DNA of 64,000 nucleotides from Luidia sarsii (lineage: Eukaryota > Echinodermata > Asteroidea > Paxillosida > Luidiidae). Numbering within the stretch: the first letter of the stretch is position 1; the number at the start of each line of letters is the position of its first letter. This document shows positions 54,480 to 64,000 of this stretch, piece by piece. Both the position numbers and the translations under genes were made by a program. Below the pieces are notes generated by a model. That model saw only the letters and a program-made list of their open reading frames with translations, had not been told where the DNA came from and searched no databases. The DNA is taken from NCBI GenBank assembly GCA_949987565.1, contig OX465114.1:3562832-3626831 (forward strand). The letters run 5' to 3'.

Positions 54480-55810
54480 CACAATCCCAATGGCCGCCTT
54501 GCCTTCTGCCTTAATACACGGTAAGCCGTTCAAACCGCCATCTACGTACATATGGAATGAGAGCATACTGGGAAAATGGTTCACCTCATGAGCCTGTCAG
54601 TACATGAGTAGGAACCGGTTTCTGCTGTTGATGTCAATTGTTCACTTTGTGGACAATTAGGCTATCACTGATGATGACATGGCAGCCGACAAGCTGTGGA
54701 AAATTCGTCCATGCTCAACATGCTTCGGGAGAATTGCCTAAAGACGACCCCAGAAGAGCACAATTCCGTGGATGAGATGATGGTCCCATACAAGGGGTAA
54801 ACCAGCAAGATCAGGCAGTAGAAGCAAACCCCACCCATGGGGATTCAAAATCTGGGTCAGAGCTGGGTCAAGTGGCATGGTATACAACTTTGACGTCTAC
54901 CAAGGGGGCGATGGCAGACGAACGGAGCTGTGCCAAGGAGCTGATGTGGTGCTGCAACTCATCTCAACCCTGCAACACCATGTGAACTACAAAATCTATG
55001 CAGACAACCTGTTCACGGGTGTTCCCCTTCTAACCAAGGTCAGAGAGCTTGGAATGCACTACGTTGGTACAGTGCGTCAGAATCGTCTGCCTAACTGCAA
55101 GCTCCAAGATGAGAAGTCACTCAGGAAGAAGGGGCGGAGCTCCCATGACTACCTGATTGAAGAGCATTCACACATCGCGGCAGTAAGGTGGCCGGACAAC
55201 AAAGCAGTCACTCTGCTGTCCACCTATGTTGCCATTGATCCAGTCGACGGAGTCCGACGGTGGGAGCCCATGAAGAAGGAACACACCAACGTTGATCGAC
55301 CTGCTATCATCAAGCAGACAATACAACCAGTTCATGGGGGTATTGACATCATGGGCAGCTACCTCGCCAAATGCAGATACCGCACGAAGTCCAGGAGCTG
55401 ATACATGTATTTGTTTTGGCATCCGATCATGATGGCCGTTGTGAATGCCTGGCTGATGTACCGACGTGACTGTGAACAGCTGCAAATTCCTGGACGAAGC
55501 GCCGTCCATCTCAAGCAGATGTTGCGTCAGCACTGATTGGCAACAAGGTGTTCGAGAAGGAGAGGGAGACCATCAATGGACGACATCAACGATGCGGTCG
55601 TCACACCACGTCCACAGAAAGTTCCTAAGGCACCAGTGGAAGATGTTCGCAAGGATAAATATGCCCACTGACCAGTGAAGGTTGACAAACGGGGGCGCTG
55701 CAAGCTGTGCGAGGTCAACAACACAAACACATTGTGCGAGAAGTGCAATGTTATGCTGTGCTTCGTTGAAGTCCGAAATTGTGTCAGGTCTTACCATGTG
55801 TAGTTTGACA
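54480..55810 (+). pseudogene. piggyBac-type transposase, decayed copy 2 (different family)
   Basis: At 54,720-54,876 the frame VDEMMVPYKG appears with stops, then an open stretch of 174 codons (54,877-55,401): VYNFDVYQGG, NYKIYADNLFTGVPLLTKVR, VGTVRQNRLPNCKL, AVRWPDNKAVTLLSTYVAID and HGGIDIMGSYLAKCRYRTKS. The C-terminal cysteine cluster (CKLCEVNNTNTLCEKCNVML) is readable at 55,700-55,755. This matches PGBD2/3-like piggyBac transposases. It differs too much from copy 1 to be a simple duplicate. Stops and frameshifts at both ends. Confidence 0.82.
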
Positions 55811-55819
55811 GTGAAGGCA

Positions 55820-57410
55820 CCACAAAGCACTAAGCTGTAGTCCCCATATTTTTTTTCTTTCTATTATCACTTGATTTTATTGAGAAATTTATTTTGTTTA
55901 ATTTGTTTCAATTAAGCACAGCTCCCCTCTAAGAAAACCAGCAACAACAACTGGGAGCTGATGCACCAAGTAATACATGCATGTGTATTGATGTACGGTA
56001 CATGTACAAATTTCCATTTTCTTTGTAGAAGAAATCTGTTTTGGATTTTGTGTGGGATATTTTTCCCATTTTTTGTTATTACATTTACTTTTTTTTATTC
56101 CGACTTTCAAGCTCACCTCATTAACCAACTGGTAGCTGATGCACCAAGTAATACATAAAATTATGTGTATGGATTTACGGTACATGTACACATTTCCATT
56201 TTCTCGGTAGAAGAAATGTGTGTTTTTGATTGTTTTTGAGATTTCTTATATGGTTGTTTGTTTGTTAAAAGTGAGACAATGAATGTGCATGTGATGCTCA
56301 TTTATATTTATCTGAATGCTTTCCTAACATATATTACAATGGAAGCAAGTTCACATCTACATATTTGTTCACATTTTTTTACGATCTACGTTTTGTAAGA
56401 CCCAATGTGACATATACGTCACATTCCGTACATGGGGTCAAATGGGGTCAAGTATGAAAACAACCAAAATAAAGTTGTTTCTATGTTCCATATGCACATA
56501 TTTCTGTCAATGAATATTTTTTTATTTCATCTTTAAGAAACCTTGGGCTGGCTAGGGTTTTAAATGGCTTTGAATACAACGAAGAGTATGTAGACGTGAC
56601 TCCTCTCGTCAAACCGGTAAATCGGCTGGTCCTTTTTTTTCCTCGAATGTACATCCAGAAATTCCTAATTCTGCTCTTGTCAGCAAAATGTCCGACATCT
56701 GCAAAATAATTTACCCAATCAGGTCTATCCCACTGGGTGTAAAATACATCAGGCTGTCCCATATCATGTCGTTTAGGAGACAGGTCTATATCCTTATTGA
56801 CCCAATATCACTCTTCCTAGTTACATACACCAATGTATCGTTGTCAAGTAATGGTGTTAACTATAGAGTTGTTTTCTTTCTACTGATTCTGCTAAATGTT
56901 TCAACTGCGGTGAAGTAGGCCACCTAAGTAAATCATGCAAGAAAACAAAGTCTACGCGTGAGCCTACTGATACCAACCCTCTAAATCAGTCCCAGTCTTC
57001 GTCCATAACAAATCTGGCTGTAAACGACTGCCTCCCCACAGTCCTCACCAACCTTTGGGTTACTTTCTGTAACCCCAAAACCCTCCACTCGCTCTTCTAA
57101 CCTTGGACCAGAGGAAAACCTTCGACAACGTCGATCACCACTATTTGTTGAAAACGATGAGTGCGATAGGCTTTGGCCGTCGTTGTACTCCGGCACAGGT
57201 GAAGATTTTTTGAGTGACCTGAGATGAATTATTGATATTCCATACAGAGTTGAACATACCCAAACATGTAGTAAACCAGTCAGTGAAGAGGAAGGGAAAA
57301 CGCATTGGATAAAAGGATCAGGAAAAACAGGATTTGAAATCCAAACTTCGTGGTAATAAAATAGCACAGAAGCTTGCTGACACAGGCTGAGCTATGAAAT
57401 CTCTAAAAGA
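55820..57410. other. Gene-free stretch with an internal direct repeat
   Basis: Blocks at about 55,955-56,055 and 56,130-56,225 are near copies (GCTGATGCACCAAGTAATAC, TTACGGTACATGTACA, TTTCCATTTTCT). No gene recognised; a zinc-knuckle-like FNCGEVGHLSKSCKK can be read at 56,900-56,945 and may be a gag relic. Confidence 0.45.
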
Positions 57411-57421
57411 CCCACAAACAA

Positions 57422-57649
57422 TTGCCCAAGATACGTTGCACGAAGAGAAGTAAGACTGTACCTCTTTCCAAGTACAGACAATTGCAGGGGCAACTGAAAG
57501 ATGAAAAAGGTCAGAATTTGATATCCTCCTCCTTAAAAATATGGAAGCTTCTGCAAGAACTGTGCAGGCAAAAACGAACTGTAAGACTTTCTGGAATACA
57601 CCAAGAATGTTTGAATGTTTGTTTGCATTTTGGTAAATTTAGTCAGTAA
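57422..57649 (+). pseudogene. Possible N-terminal exon of the RAG1-N-like transposon protein
   Basis: A 75-codon frame MPKIRCTKRSKTVPLSKYRQ, basic at the start and helical later. It lies 430 bases upstream on the same strand. No motif is certain, so the association is only by position. Confidence 0.2.
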
Positions 57650-58077
57650 GCAGTTTGCAACATTTTTGTGTATCACTTCAAGAATGTTTGTGTTCAAATG
57701 CTTTGTGAGTAATACCAAACTGCAACTATACCAGGACTAATAAGCCAAAATTAAAGAGGTGGAAGGAATCTTGATTAAGTTTCGCAAAGAAGCATCGTTG
57801 AATGGATGGCCCGAGAGCTAGGTGCAATGCACTGTAAAAACGAACTGCACCATATGCACTTCTGCAATGGCACACATTTGTCCCAGAATCATGAACACTT
57901 GAGGCACCTACTGTACTTCATGCACACTAAATACTGTAGCTCAAGCACAAGTCTATCGACCCTTTAAAAAATATTTAATGTAAACTGACTAATATATGAC
58001 TATTAACTATTGTTCCTTTCTTTTCTTTCTGCAGAACATTCCATCTTTCATACTGATTGCCATCTGCGTGAGCCAGC

Positions 58078-59424
58078 ATGACTGAAATTGGACCAGTGCT
58101 AGAAAATATTTATAGGCTTTGCGGAGAAGCCATAGCAATTCACTCTGGAAGAACTCCGCACAAGAATGACTTTGCGGAACTGATTCTCCGTGCACTGAAA
58201 TTAGACGTTTCATTTGACACCGCTTCCATCCATCCACCATTTGTCTGCCACAATTGTGTGAAAAAACTGAACTACTGGTGGGCAAATGAGAGAAAGCATA
58301 AGAAGGGGAATGCATGCAATATTGCTGTACGGGCATTTCTTGACCATGCATGTCACCACTGTAGTGGGAGTTCATCCTCATTTGATGAAGTGGCGGTGCA
58401 ACATTGCCTGGTACTGTGTAAAGGAGAGGGCTTTGTCCAGGCGATGAAGATGAACAAGTCGTGAGATCCAGTATGCATTATACAGGTTTATGACGGCGAC
58501 AGCTGGAAAGCCAAGGTGTCAAACCTTCAAGTCAGCACTGAGAATCCCTACTTCAGTAAAGTTCCTGCCAAACTCAGTGAAGAGGCTGACTGGATCCAGA
58601 TCGTCCACATTATCATTAACAACAACATCTGCTGTGGCAACCAAGATTTTCAAGATCTTGTACGTGCAAAGGTTGGGATGCATGGGCAGATAGCCACGAC
58701 TATCACTGGCAGTGATACCTATTCCACGTACCCTGCTGAAACAATTCGCCATAAACAGCGCTGCCTTCTTGCCGAGAGGCCAGAAGTTAGATGCAACTTC
58801 TGCAGGCTGGCAGGCTTTCTCATGAATAGCACAAACGTATATGAAGAAGCGCTCCAGCTACAAAGGGAAAGTACAATGTATCTAACACATCCGTCAAGCG
58901 GGTAAGACTTGAAAGATGAATCTAAAACTGAACGCCAAAGGAAACCTACAGCGGTCTTTCCTGAATCAGACATGGATGAAGATCTTCTCGACTCTCCCCA
59001 AAAAACATAGAAACCCACTATAACTGAAATTGATTACAAGATCGGAGGACCCAAATAAACATGAGAAGCTGACAAACCCCGGAACAAGACACCGACAGCC
59101 GTAGAAGAGACAAGAAAAGTTGAACGTGAGCGGAAGAGAGAGTAGTGTAACAACGAGAATCTTGTAAACGAACAAGACTGACGGGCAAGAAATAGAAGAT
59201 AACGGAGACAGTGCAAAATCAAGATGAAAGGAAAGAATGGCAAGCAAGTACTTGGTCAGCTCCAAACACGTAATAGCGATAGTCCAGAGAACTACTGCGG
59301 CCACTCTGGAGGTTTCTACAGAGACAGCGAGGGAGATGAGCAAGACTGGTGGCAGTGCACTGTGTGCAGTGCTTGGTTTCATGAATGTTGCACTGGAATA
59401 TATTTGGTCTTACATCTGAATTGA
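58078..59424 (+). pseudogene. Transposon protein fossil: RAG1-N-terminus-like zinc region, CxxC domain and PHD-like finger
   Basis: Three open pieces lie in the same frame, separated only by stop codons (first TGA near 58,462). Piece 1 (128 codons) carries YRLCGEAI, then ALKLDVSFDTASIHPPFVCH-NC and later DHACHHCSG; the IHP-x3-CHNC and second CxxC match the zinc region in the N-terminal part of RAG1, although the first CxxC is YxxC here. Piece 2 (to 58,905) has CCGNQDFQDLVRAKVG and CNFCRLAG. Piece 3 (59,224-59,424) has CGHSGGFYRD and DWWQCTVCSAWFHECCTG, a PHD-like finger. No DDE core is seen. Related proteins with RAG1-N-like regions are known from mollusc and deuterostome transposons; the link is family-level inference. 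Confidence 0.6.
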
Positions 59425-59429
59425 AGGAC

Positions 59430-60000
59430 TGTGTTGGTTATTATGTAAAAAGTCCACCTCTGTGTCGGTGGCAGAGTGCCGAGCCTCAAGATCTGATATG
59501 CATGGAGGTCAGATGTCCAGAACAGAACTAACCTACTCAGTTCCCATTCATGCCAAATAATTCCTTTAGAGGGTGAAGATGGTTCTGCGGTCTCCTGATT
59601 TTACGTCAGATTTTACAAAAGGCGGGAAATTCACATCATCAACCTTGCCATGCCACTGGGTGGTAGACCCCACTGTTTTGCACTGTGCACTTTTGCCCCT
59701 CTGAAAATGCAGTAGTCCAGGACTGTTCTACCCTTGTAAGCAATGGACTTTGCTTGAGGGTTGCCACATCAGTCAGTGCCGGGAAGATGACCTCATTGTT
59801 CTTCCATGCAATGACTCAGGCAACTCTTCATTAGAGAGATACTTCTGTTGGCATGTATCCTGGACTGATAATTTGCCACCCTTTGTTAAGTGGTCACTAC
59901 ATCACTAATTTCAGGCTTGATAAGCACAATGAATGGAATAGTATTCACTGAGGATACAGTTTGCAGACTAGTTGATTATTTTAGTAAGGCTGGCACCTGA
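59430..60000. other. Continuation of decayed transposon, uncertain
   Basis: Short readable stretches such as GREDDLIVLPCNDSGNSSLE (about 59,780-59,840) suggest that protein-coding sequence once extended downstream of the PHD-like finger. Too degraded to assign. Confidence 0.25.
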
Positions 60001-60075
60001 GGGCTGGATGGCTCAGGTAGTAAGAGTGCCCGTACACAAAACCAGAGTATCAAATCCTGCACCAGTCAAATCTCC
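60000..60075 (+). mobile_element. tRNA-derived SINE copy
   Basis: GAGGGCTGGATGGCTCAGGT, AGTAAGAGTGCCCGTACACA and AAACCAGAGTATCAAATCCT follow the family head; the tail reads GCACCAGTCAAAT. Confidence 0.6.
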
Positions 60076-60811
60076 TCCTCTATATTCATCAATTGAACTT
60101 AACTTTCATTACAATTCTATGCTCAGTTTGCAATGGAATTATAATGTTACCTACCAATTTAATCAAACATTAATAATGTGTATACCCTTATGGCAGTCAC
60201 AGTGAAATACTTTAATGCCACCATGCCCCAAACAAAAGGTAATCATAAAGAGGCATAAATCAGACAAACACCAACTAAGCTCAGTTTGCAATTAGCCCAC
60301 GATACATACTGTAAACTTTGTAAGTGTGCATAGTGTAAAAGCTCTAAATACTGAGTATCTGACACACATGGTCTCACATTGGTCCTAATGTGAGTGAGGT
60401 ATAATAATTGTTCTATTATGAGATGTTTGGTTAGCTTGTCATGGATTCATCATTATCTGAAGAATGTGGAGTTCCTGACAAACATTATGTGTATCTCAAT
60501 CAAATCTTTCTATTTTCATGGGGAGACTTTGGCTGTTATAGGCTGTCCAAATACATTGGCTACAGCTTTGAATTACATTTGAGTCTATGAAAGCCTCTAA
60601 CTAGCAGCTTCAGCCAATTCCTATTGACTCGTGTGTTATTTCCAGCCATAGCCAGTCAATTCAAACAGGGCAAGACATAAACCGGGTAATATCAGTTGTC
60701 TGCTTGGCTTTGTCCATTCTAAACTCACTCCAGTTTGGATGAAGCTGTCATTCTTGCGTCGTGGTGCGATTTCTTGCCTGCAGCCTTTGTGCTATTAGAC
60801 TTCTCACCTCT

Positions 60812-60926
60812 GGGTCAATGCTAGTCAATGAGGATTCTGCTGCAGCCAGGCTTTCACAGGAACTGCCAGCTACTACTCTTTGCACCAGCCCAAGACAGGA
60901 CTGCAGAAACGTCAAGCTCACAATCT
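60812..60926 (-). CDS. Candidate exon, unidentified spliced gene
   Basis: Between an acceptor (GTGCTTCAG) and a donor (CCAGAG|GTGAGAA) the minus strand reads IVSLTFLQSCLGLVQRVVAG, then SSCESLAAAESSLTSIDPE. The helical character fits a HEAT/ARM-like repeat. No family recognised. Boundaries inferred from splice consensus only. Confidence 0.3.
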
Positions 60927-61208
60927 GAAGCACACGTGAAAATGAAAACAATACATAGAATCATATAGTCTCTACAAATTCTCCAAACCAAATGCAAATA
61001 CTTAATTCACTGTTAACTGATTTCAATGATTAAATGCAAATCTAAAAAACAAAAACAAACAGAAGGCCTGACATTTCAATCCTATCAGATTACCTTTAGG
61101 AAAGGAAAAACACCTAGTGTGTCCAAAAGGCACTCAGATATACTGCATACAAACCTGCTGATAACCCGCTGCACTCCCATCTTGATCAGACCAATGCGTG
61201 TCAGTCTG

Positions 61209-61322
61209 ACAGTGTAGGGTTACCAGTGAAGTATACATGGCAAGTATGGTCACTAGTAGGTGTCTGTCTGTGCCTAAGCGATGCACTATGGTACTGACTG
61301 TAGGGGTCTGGAGGATTCTGAA
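61209..61322 (-). CDS. Candidate exon, unidentified spliced gene
   Basis: After acceptor CTTGTTCAG the minus strand reads ILQTPTVSTIVHRLGTDRHL and LVTILAMYTSLV with a possible donor (CACTG|GTAACC). Helical and hydrophobic, perhaps part of the same gene as the neighbouring candidate exons. Low certainty. Confidence 0.25.
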
Positions 61323-62185
61323 CAAGAGGAGATACAAGTTGACATGCATGCACAATTACTTGTTAACATCTTGAAGCAGGAACTCCAATCCAGATCAATG
61401 ATCTGAATTCACCGTGCCCCTAACGATACTCATCTCCATTCAAAACCAGAACTGTCCTTCACATAAGAATAATGAATCCAATCAAATCAGTTTATATTTC
61501 ATCATTCAGACATACAATGCTTTCCGATTGGACGTGACATAATCCAAACAGCATTACAACCCAGAACGGCCCCAACCAAGCACTGGTATAAACTAAGAGC
61601 ATCCTAGTGTCTTTGACAGCTTGATAAAGGCTAGCAGTCTCTGCAGCCAAAATATGGCTACCTTTAAGCCCACATCGTGAGCCACCACATAACTTGTCCT
61701 CTGGTCATGATCAGGGTTTGCCCTGCATATTATACTGTGAGGCGACCACCCTCACACTTTAGATGGGTCACCTCAGGTGTCAAAATCATGCTTCAAAGAA
61801 ATGTGCAGCAATACAATAGCACCTTAGCATGTGCAAAGGGCTGTTGAAGCTATTTCCTTGCACATTACTGTGCGAATCTACATGTACATACTGCAGTGCT
61901 GTAGTCGTACTCCCTATCTAACTTGTGGCCCAGGGAATATCAACATCTACAATTCCATGTACATGTATAAGAAAACTCATCTATTGAGCAAATTATTGGT
62001 GGCCTCCTCTGACTCACTATATTCCATGGTAAACCTGGGAAATCTGGTCACGATGAACAAGGTCCTCTAGGATATCTCAGCTCTTGAAAGATTTGATCTT
62101 CACCAGAATTGCCCTCAAAAGTCACACAAAATAGAATGCATGACGCAAATCCCATACCATTGTGTATGGAGAATGGTAACTTACC

Positions 62186-62257
62186 TGAAGCCAATCACTG
62201 GATACAGACTGTGCACACAGGATGGTACCACAGTTTGCTGAAACACTGTGGTGTCTA
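62186..62257 (-). CDS. Candidate exon, unidentified spliced gene
   Basis: Bounded by an acceptor (GCTGTCATTAG) and a consensus donor (CTTCAG|GTAAGT). Reads TTVFQQTVVPSCVHSLYPVI. Small and without a family match; reported because both splice sites are good. Confidence 0.25.
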
Positions 62258-62867
62258 ATGACAGCAAAACACAGGATAAGACAGGATACACAGTCAATAA
62301 CAATGCCTCAACCATTAAGATGTACCGGTACACAATGTACATGTAGCAAGCTGGGGTAATGTGTTGACGAGGGTCTATCATTCCTAGAAAACCACTCAAT
62401 TGTTAATACAAGTTTCCAGTGAAACTCTCCATAGTAGGCAGTCAGACAAAGCAAATAGCATACAGTGCTGACTACATGTATGTGCTGGGCAAGGCAAGCC
62501 CTCATGATAGAAAACTGTTTCACAATATGTACATACATGATCCTGCTTTGAGGCAACCCGGTTGTCTGCTGACAAGCTCTGCTCCAGCATTGCAGTGTGC
62601 ATGCAACTCTTCCTGCTCTGAGCCTTGAGAGAAGACTAGCCAGCTGGCCCTGGCTACATGCCAGTCAAATAAGCAGTGCTGGGTAGCTGCCTGAAATGTA
62701 TAATAATGTCGGGGCACATTTTATACAAGCTTGAGTGTGGAAAATCTACTTACATGTAGATGTATGATGTTTGCACCTTTCTGGGGGCGCCAGACATGGT
62801 TCTGATGACTGGCACCCCCATCCCACCACTAGTTGGCTAGTTGACTATTTGAAAAGGCTACCATCTA

Positions 62868-62960
62868 AGGGCTGGATAGCTCAGAGGGCAAGACCACTGG
62901 CACACAAAACCAGATGTCTCAGACTCAACGCCTGATAAAGTTTTCTTTGCCATTTCCCAA
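62868..62960 (+). mobile_element. tRNA-derived SINE copy
   Basis: AAGGGCTGGATAGCTCAGAG with a good A box, GGCACACAAAACCAGATGTC, and a tail GATAAAGTTTTCTTTGCC. Best-preserved head of the family in this window; B box decayed (CTCAGACTCAACGCC). Confidence 0.65.
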
Positions 62961-63030
62961 GTTGTGCCGAAAGTTCTGTCAGTTTTTCGCTCATTTTTTT
63001 TGCCATAAAATATGTAGGTAAATCTTACCT

Positions 63031-63162
63031 CACCGACGTATGGCCTTAGCTTACAGATGAGAGTTTCTGGCAATTGCTGCAGTTGCTCAACTGAGGTGGT
63101 TTCTCTACAATGCAAACTGCAGATACCACAGACAATGATGACAAACGTCTCTGGATTGGCAA
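63031..63162 (-). CDS. Candidate exon, unidentified spliced gene
   Basis: Acceptor GCTTGTGCAG and donor GGTGAG|GTAAGA flank a frame reading VANPETFVIIVCGICSLHCR, ETTSVEQLQQLPETLICKLR and PYVGE. Together with the candidate exons at 62.2, 61.2 and 60.8 kb this could be a minus-strand gene of helical repeats. Not recognised. Confidence 0.35.
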
Positions 63163-63555
63163 CTGCACAAGCAAATTTGAAACAAAAGAGGACCAAGAAA
63201 TGAGTAAAAAAAAAATTGTACAGTAAGATTCCATAATTGCATTTGCTTCATGTATTGGCATAACAGAAATTAGGTGAATCACCACTTTATTTTCAAATAA
63301 TCTTAGATTTGTTTTTTTATTGGCAGTTAAATGTTGGTGCTGACTAAGGAGCTCTATGAAATTGGCCCGAGATGTCTTAACCATTACCAAGGACCTGTGT
63401 AGCGATGGGTGCTGCAGTCAGACATAGATTCATTACAAATTGGCATCAACCTGAATTGCATTCCCACCGATGCCAATCATATATCTGTGCACTGCTGAGT
63501 TCATGGGCACTGAGCAGTGGCCCGGCGACTAAGCTATTTGATGTGACTTACACAG

Positions 63556-63677
63556 GTTGCTGTGTGGCTCTATTGGCACGGCTCCTTGCTGTCCACGGCT
63601 TTCCCCATGAACCAGTGCATGGATCTCATGCAGACGGGCAAACAGGCGGGAATGAAGAGCGCCCTCTACATGTATCG
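63556..63677 (+). CDS. Candidate exon of a membrane-type protein, plus strand
   Basis: Between acceptor GACTTACACAG and donor TATCG|GTAGGT the plus strand reads VAVWLYWHGSLLSTAFPMNQ, then CMDLMQTGKQAGMKSALYMY and a split arginine codon. The hydrophobic start followed by a positively charged helix, the sensible codon use and two good splice sites argue for a real exon, 122 bases long. Family not recognised; other exons probably lie beyond the window. The opposite-strand frame over it is regarded as a shadow. Confidence 0.4.
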
Positions 63678-63699
63678 GTAGGTCTCTGCGATTGATGAC

Positions 63700-64000
63700 A
63701 GGACTCAGCAAATCCCAGTGTTTCTGTAATCAATCATAAATGACAAGGGGTCCATTGCATAAACTAATCCCAGTACAAGTGGCAATGGGCAAGTGTTCTA
63801 TGATTTATTGTAACAATCCAATGGGTCAAGCATCAGAAGTCAAAATACAATGGCTTGTAAGGCTTTGTGAACTTGACTCAAGGAGTCATACAATTATTAC
63901 CAATAAGTCCAACTAACTGATAACAAAGACCAAGGGCCAAAGTCAAAGAGCTGTTTAAGCAGCTCTCCATAGGCCACCAAATGGCATCCATGGCTTGATG
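63700..64000 (+). other. Right edge, nothing recognised
   Basis: Probable intron or intergenic DNA following the candidate plus-strand exon; no motif seen. Confidence 0.4.

Noticed and set aside
63529..63711. Minus-strand frame LPIHVEGALHSRLFARLHE as an exon
   Set aside because: Some resemblance to a helical-repeat protein, but the plus strand over the same bases gives a better exon with stronger splice sites; both are unlikely to be coding.

Overview
This is a metazoan nuclear window, most likely from a marine invertebrate and probably a deuterostome (echinoderm, hemichordate or lancelet type). I base that on animal-specific genes (an LSM10 homologue of the U7 snRNP and a B3GALNT2 homologue), a GIY-YIG Penelope-like element, piggyBac, Kolobok-like and RTE remnants, a decayed transposon protein resembling the N-terminus of RAG1, many tRNA-derived SINE copies, and abundant TACATGTA and TAGGCCTA words. 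The species cannot be fixed from the sequence. There are no bacterial operons, phage or CRISPR arrays.

Layout. 1-1.3 kb: repeats only. 1.3-2.1 kb: purine-rich tract and a GGCAGA/GGCAGG minisatellite that directly abuts an SH3-protein exon (2.1-2.7 kb, minus). 2.7-4.8 kb: short palindromic MITEs and a Penelope scrap. 4.85-5.28 kb: LSM10 (plus). 6.87-9.66 kb: a two-exon B3GALNT2 homologue (minus). 9.7-16.5 kb: no gene; a TTAA-flanked element with a THAP exon, a 13-bp minisatellite and SINEs. 16.5-17.6 kb: a rhodopsin-class GPCR (minus, intronless). 18.4-20.9 kb: an RTE tail and MITEs. 20.9-24.4 kb: the most striking gene, one uninterrupted 1157-codon frame that joins a nucleotide-sugar/triose-phosphate-transporter-like membrane domain to a glycosyltransferase-like region, a polysaccharide-pyruvyl-transferase-like domain and a second glycosyltransferase-like domain. 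24.4-36.1 kb: no gene; fold-back MITEs, degenerate telomere-like repeats and a 1.3-kb GA tract. 36.2-39.7 kb: a 31-bp minisatellite of about 107 units framed by inverted repeats of about 100 bp. 40.2-41.9 kb: a 5'-truncated Penelope-like element (minus). 42.2-42.7 kb: one exon of a GT10 fucosyltransferase (minus). 43.3-44.9 kb: a zinc-finger/acidic ORF plus a second ORF, bracketed by inverted tandem repeats. 45.4-46.6 kb: a 12-bp minisatellite. 46.8-51.2 kb: a 151-bp satellite carrying tRNA-like boxes. 52.6-55.8 kb: two decayed piggyBac transposases. 57.4-59.4 kb: the RAG1-N-like/PHD transposon fossil. 59.4-64 kb: SINEs and probable exons of unidentified spliced genes.

Three of the recognisable host genes (the transporter-transferase fusion, B3GALNT2 and the GT10 exon) concern protein or lipid glycosylation in the Golgi/ER, but spacing and repeat content give no reason to think they are co-regulated. 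Host genes are very GC-rich with few or no introns and sit in AT-richer, repeat-dominated DNA, so annotation pipelines can easily mistake the low-complexity open frames for genes. All domain calls are from reading the sequence; no database search was run.
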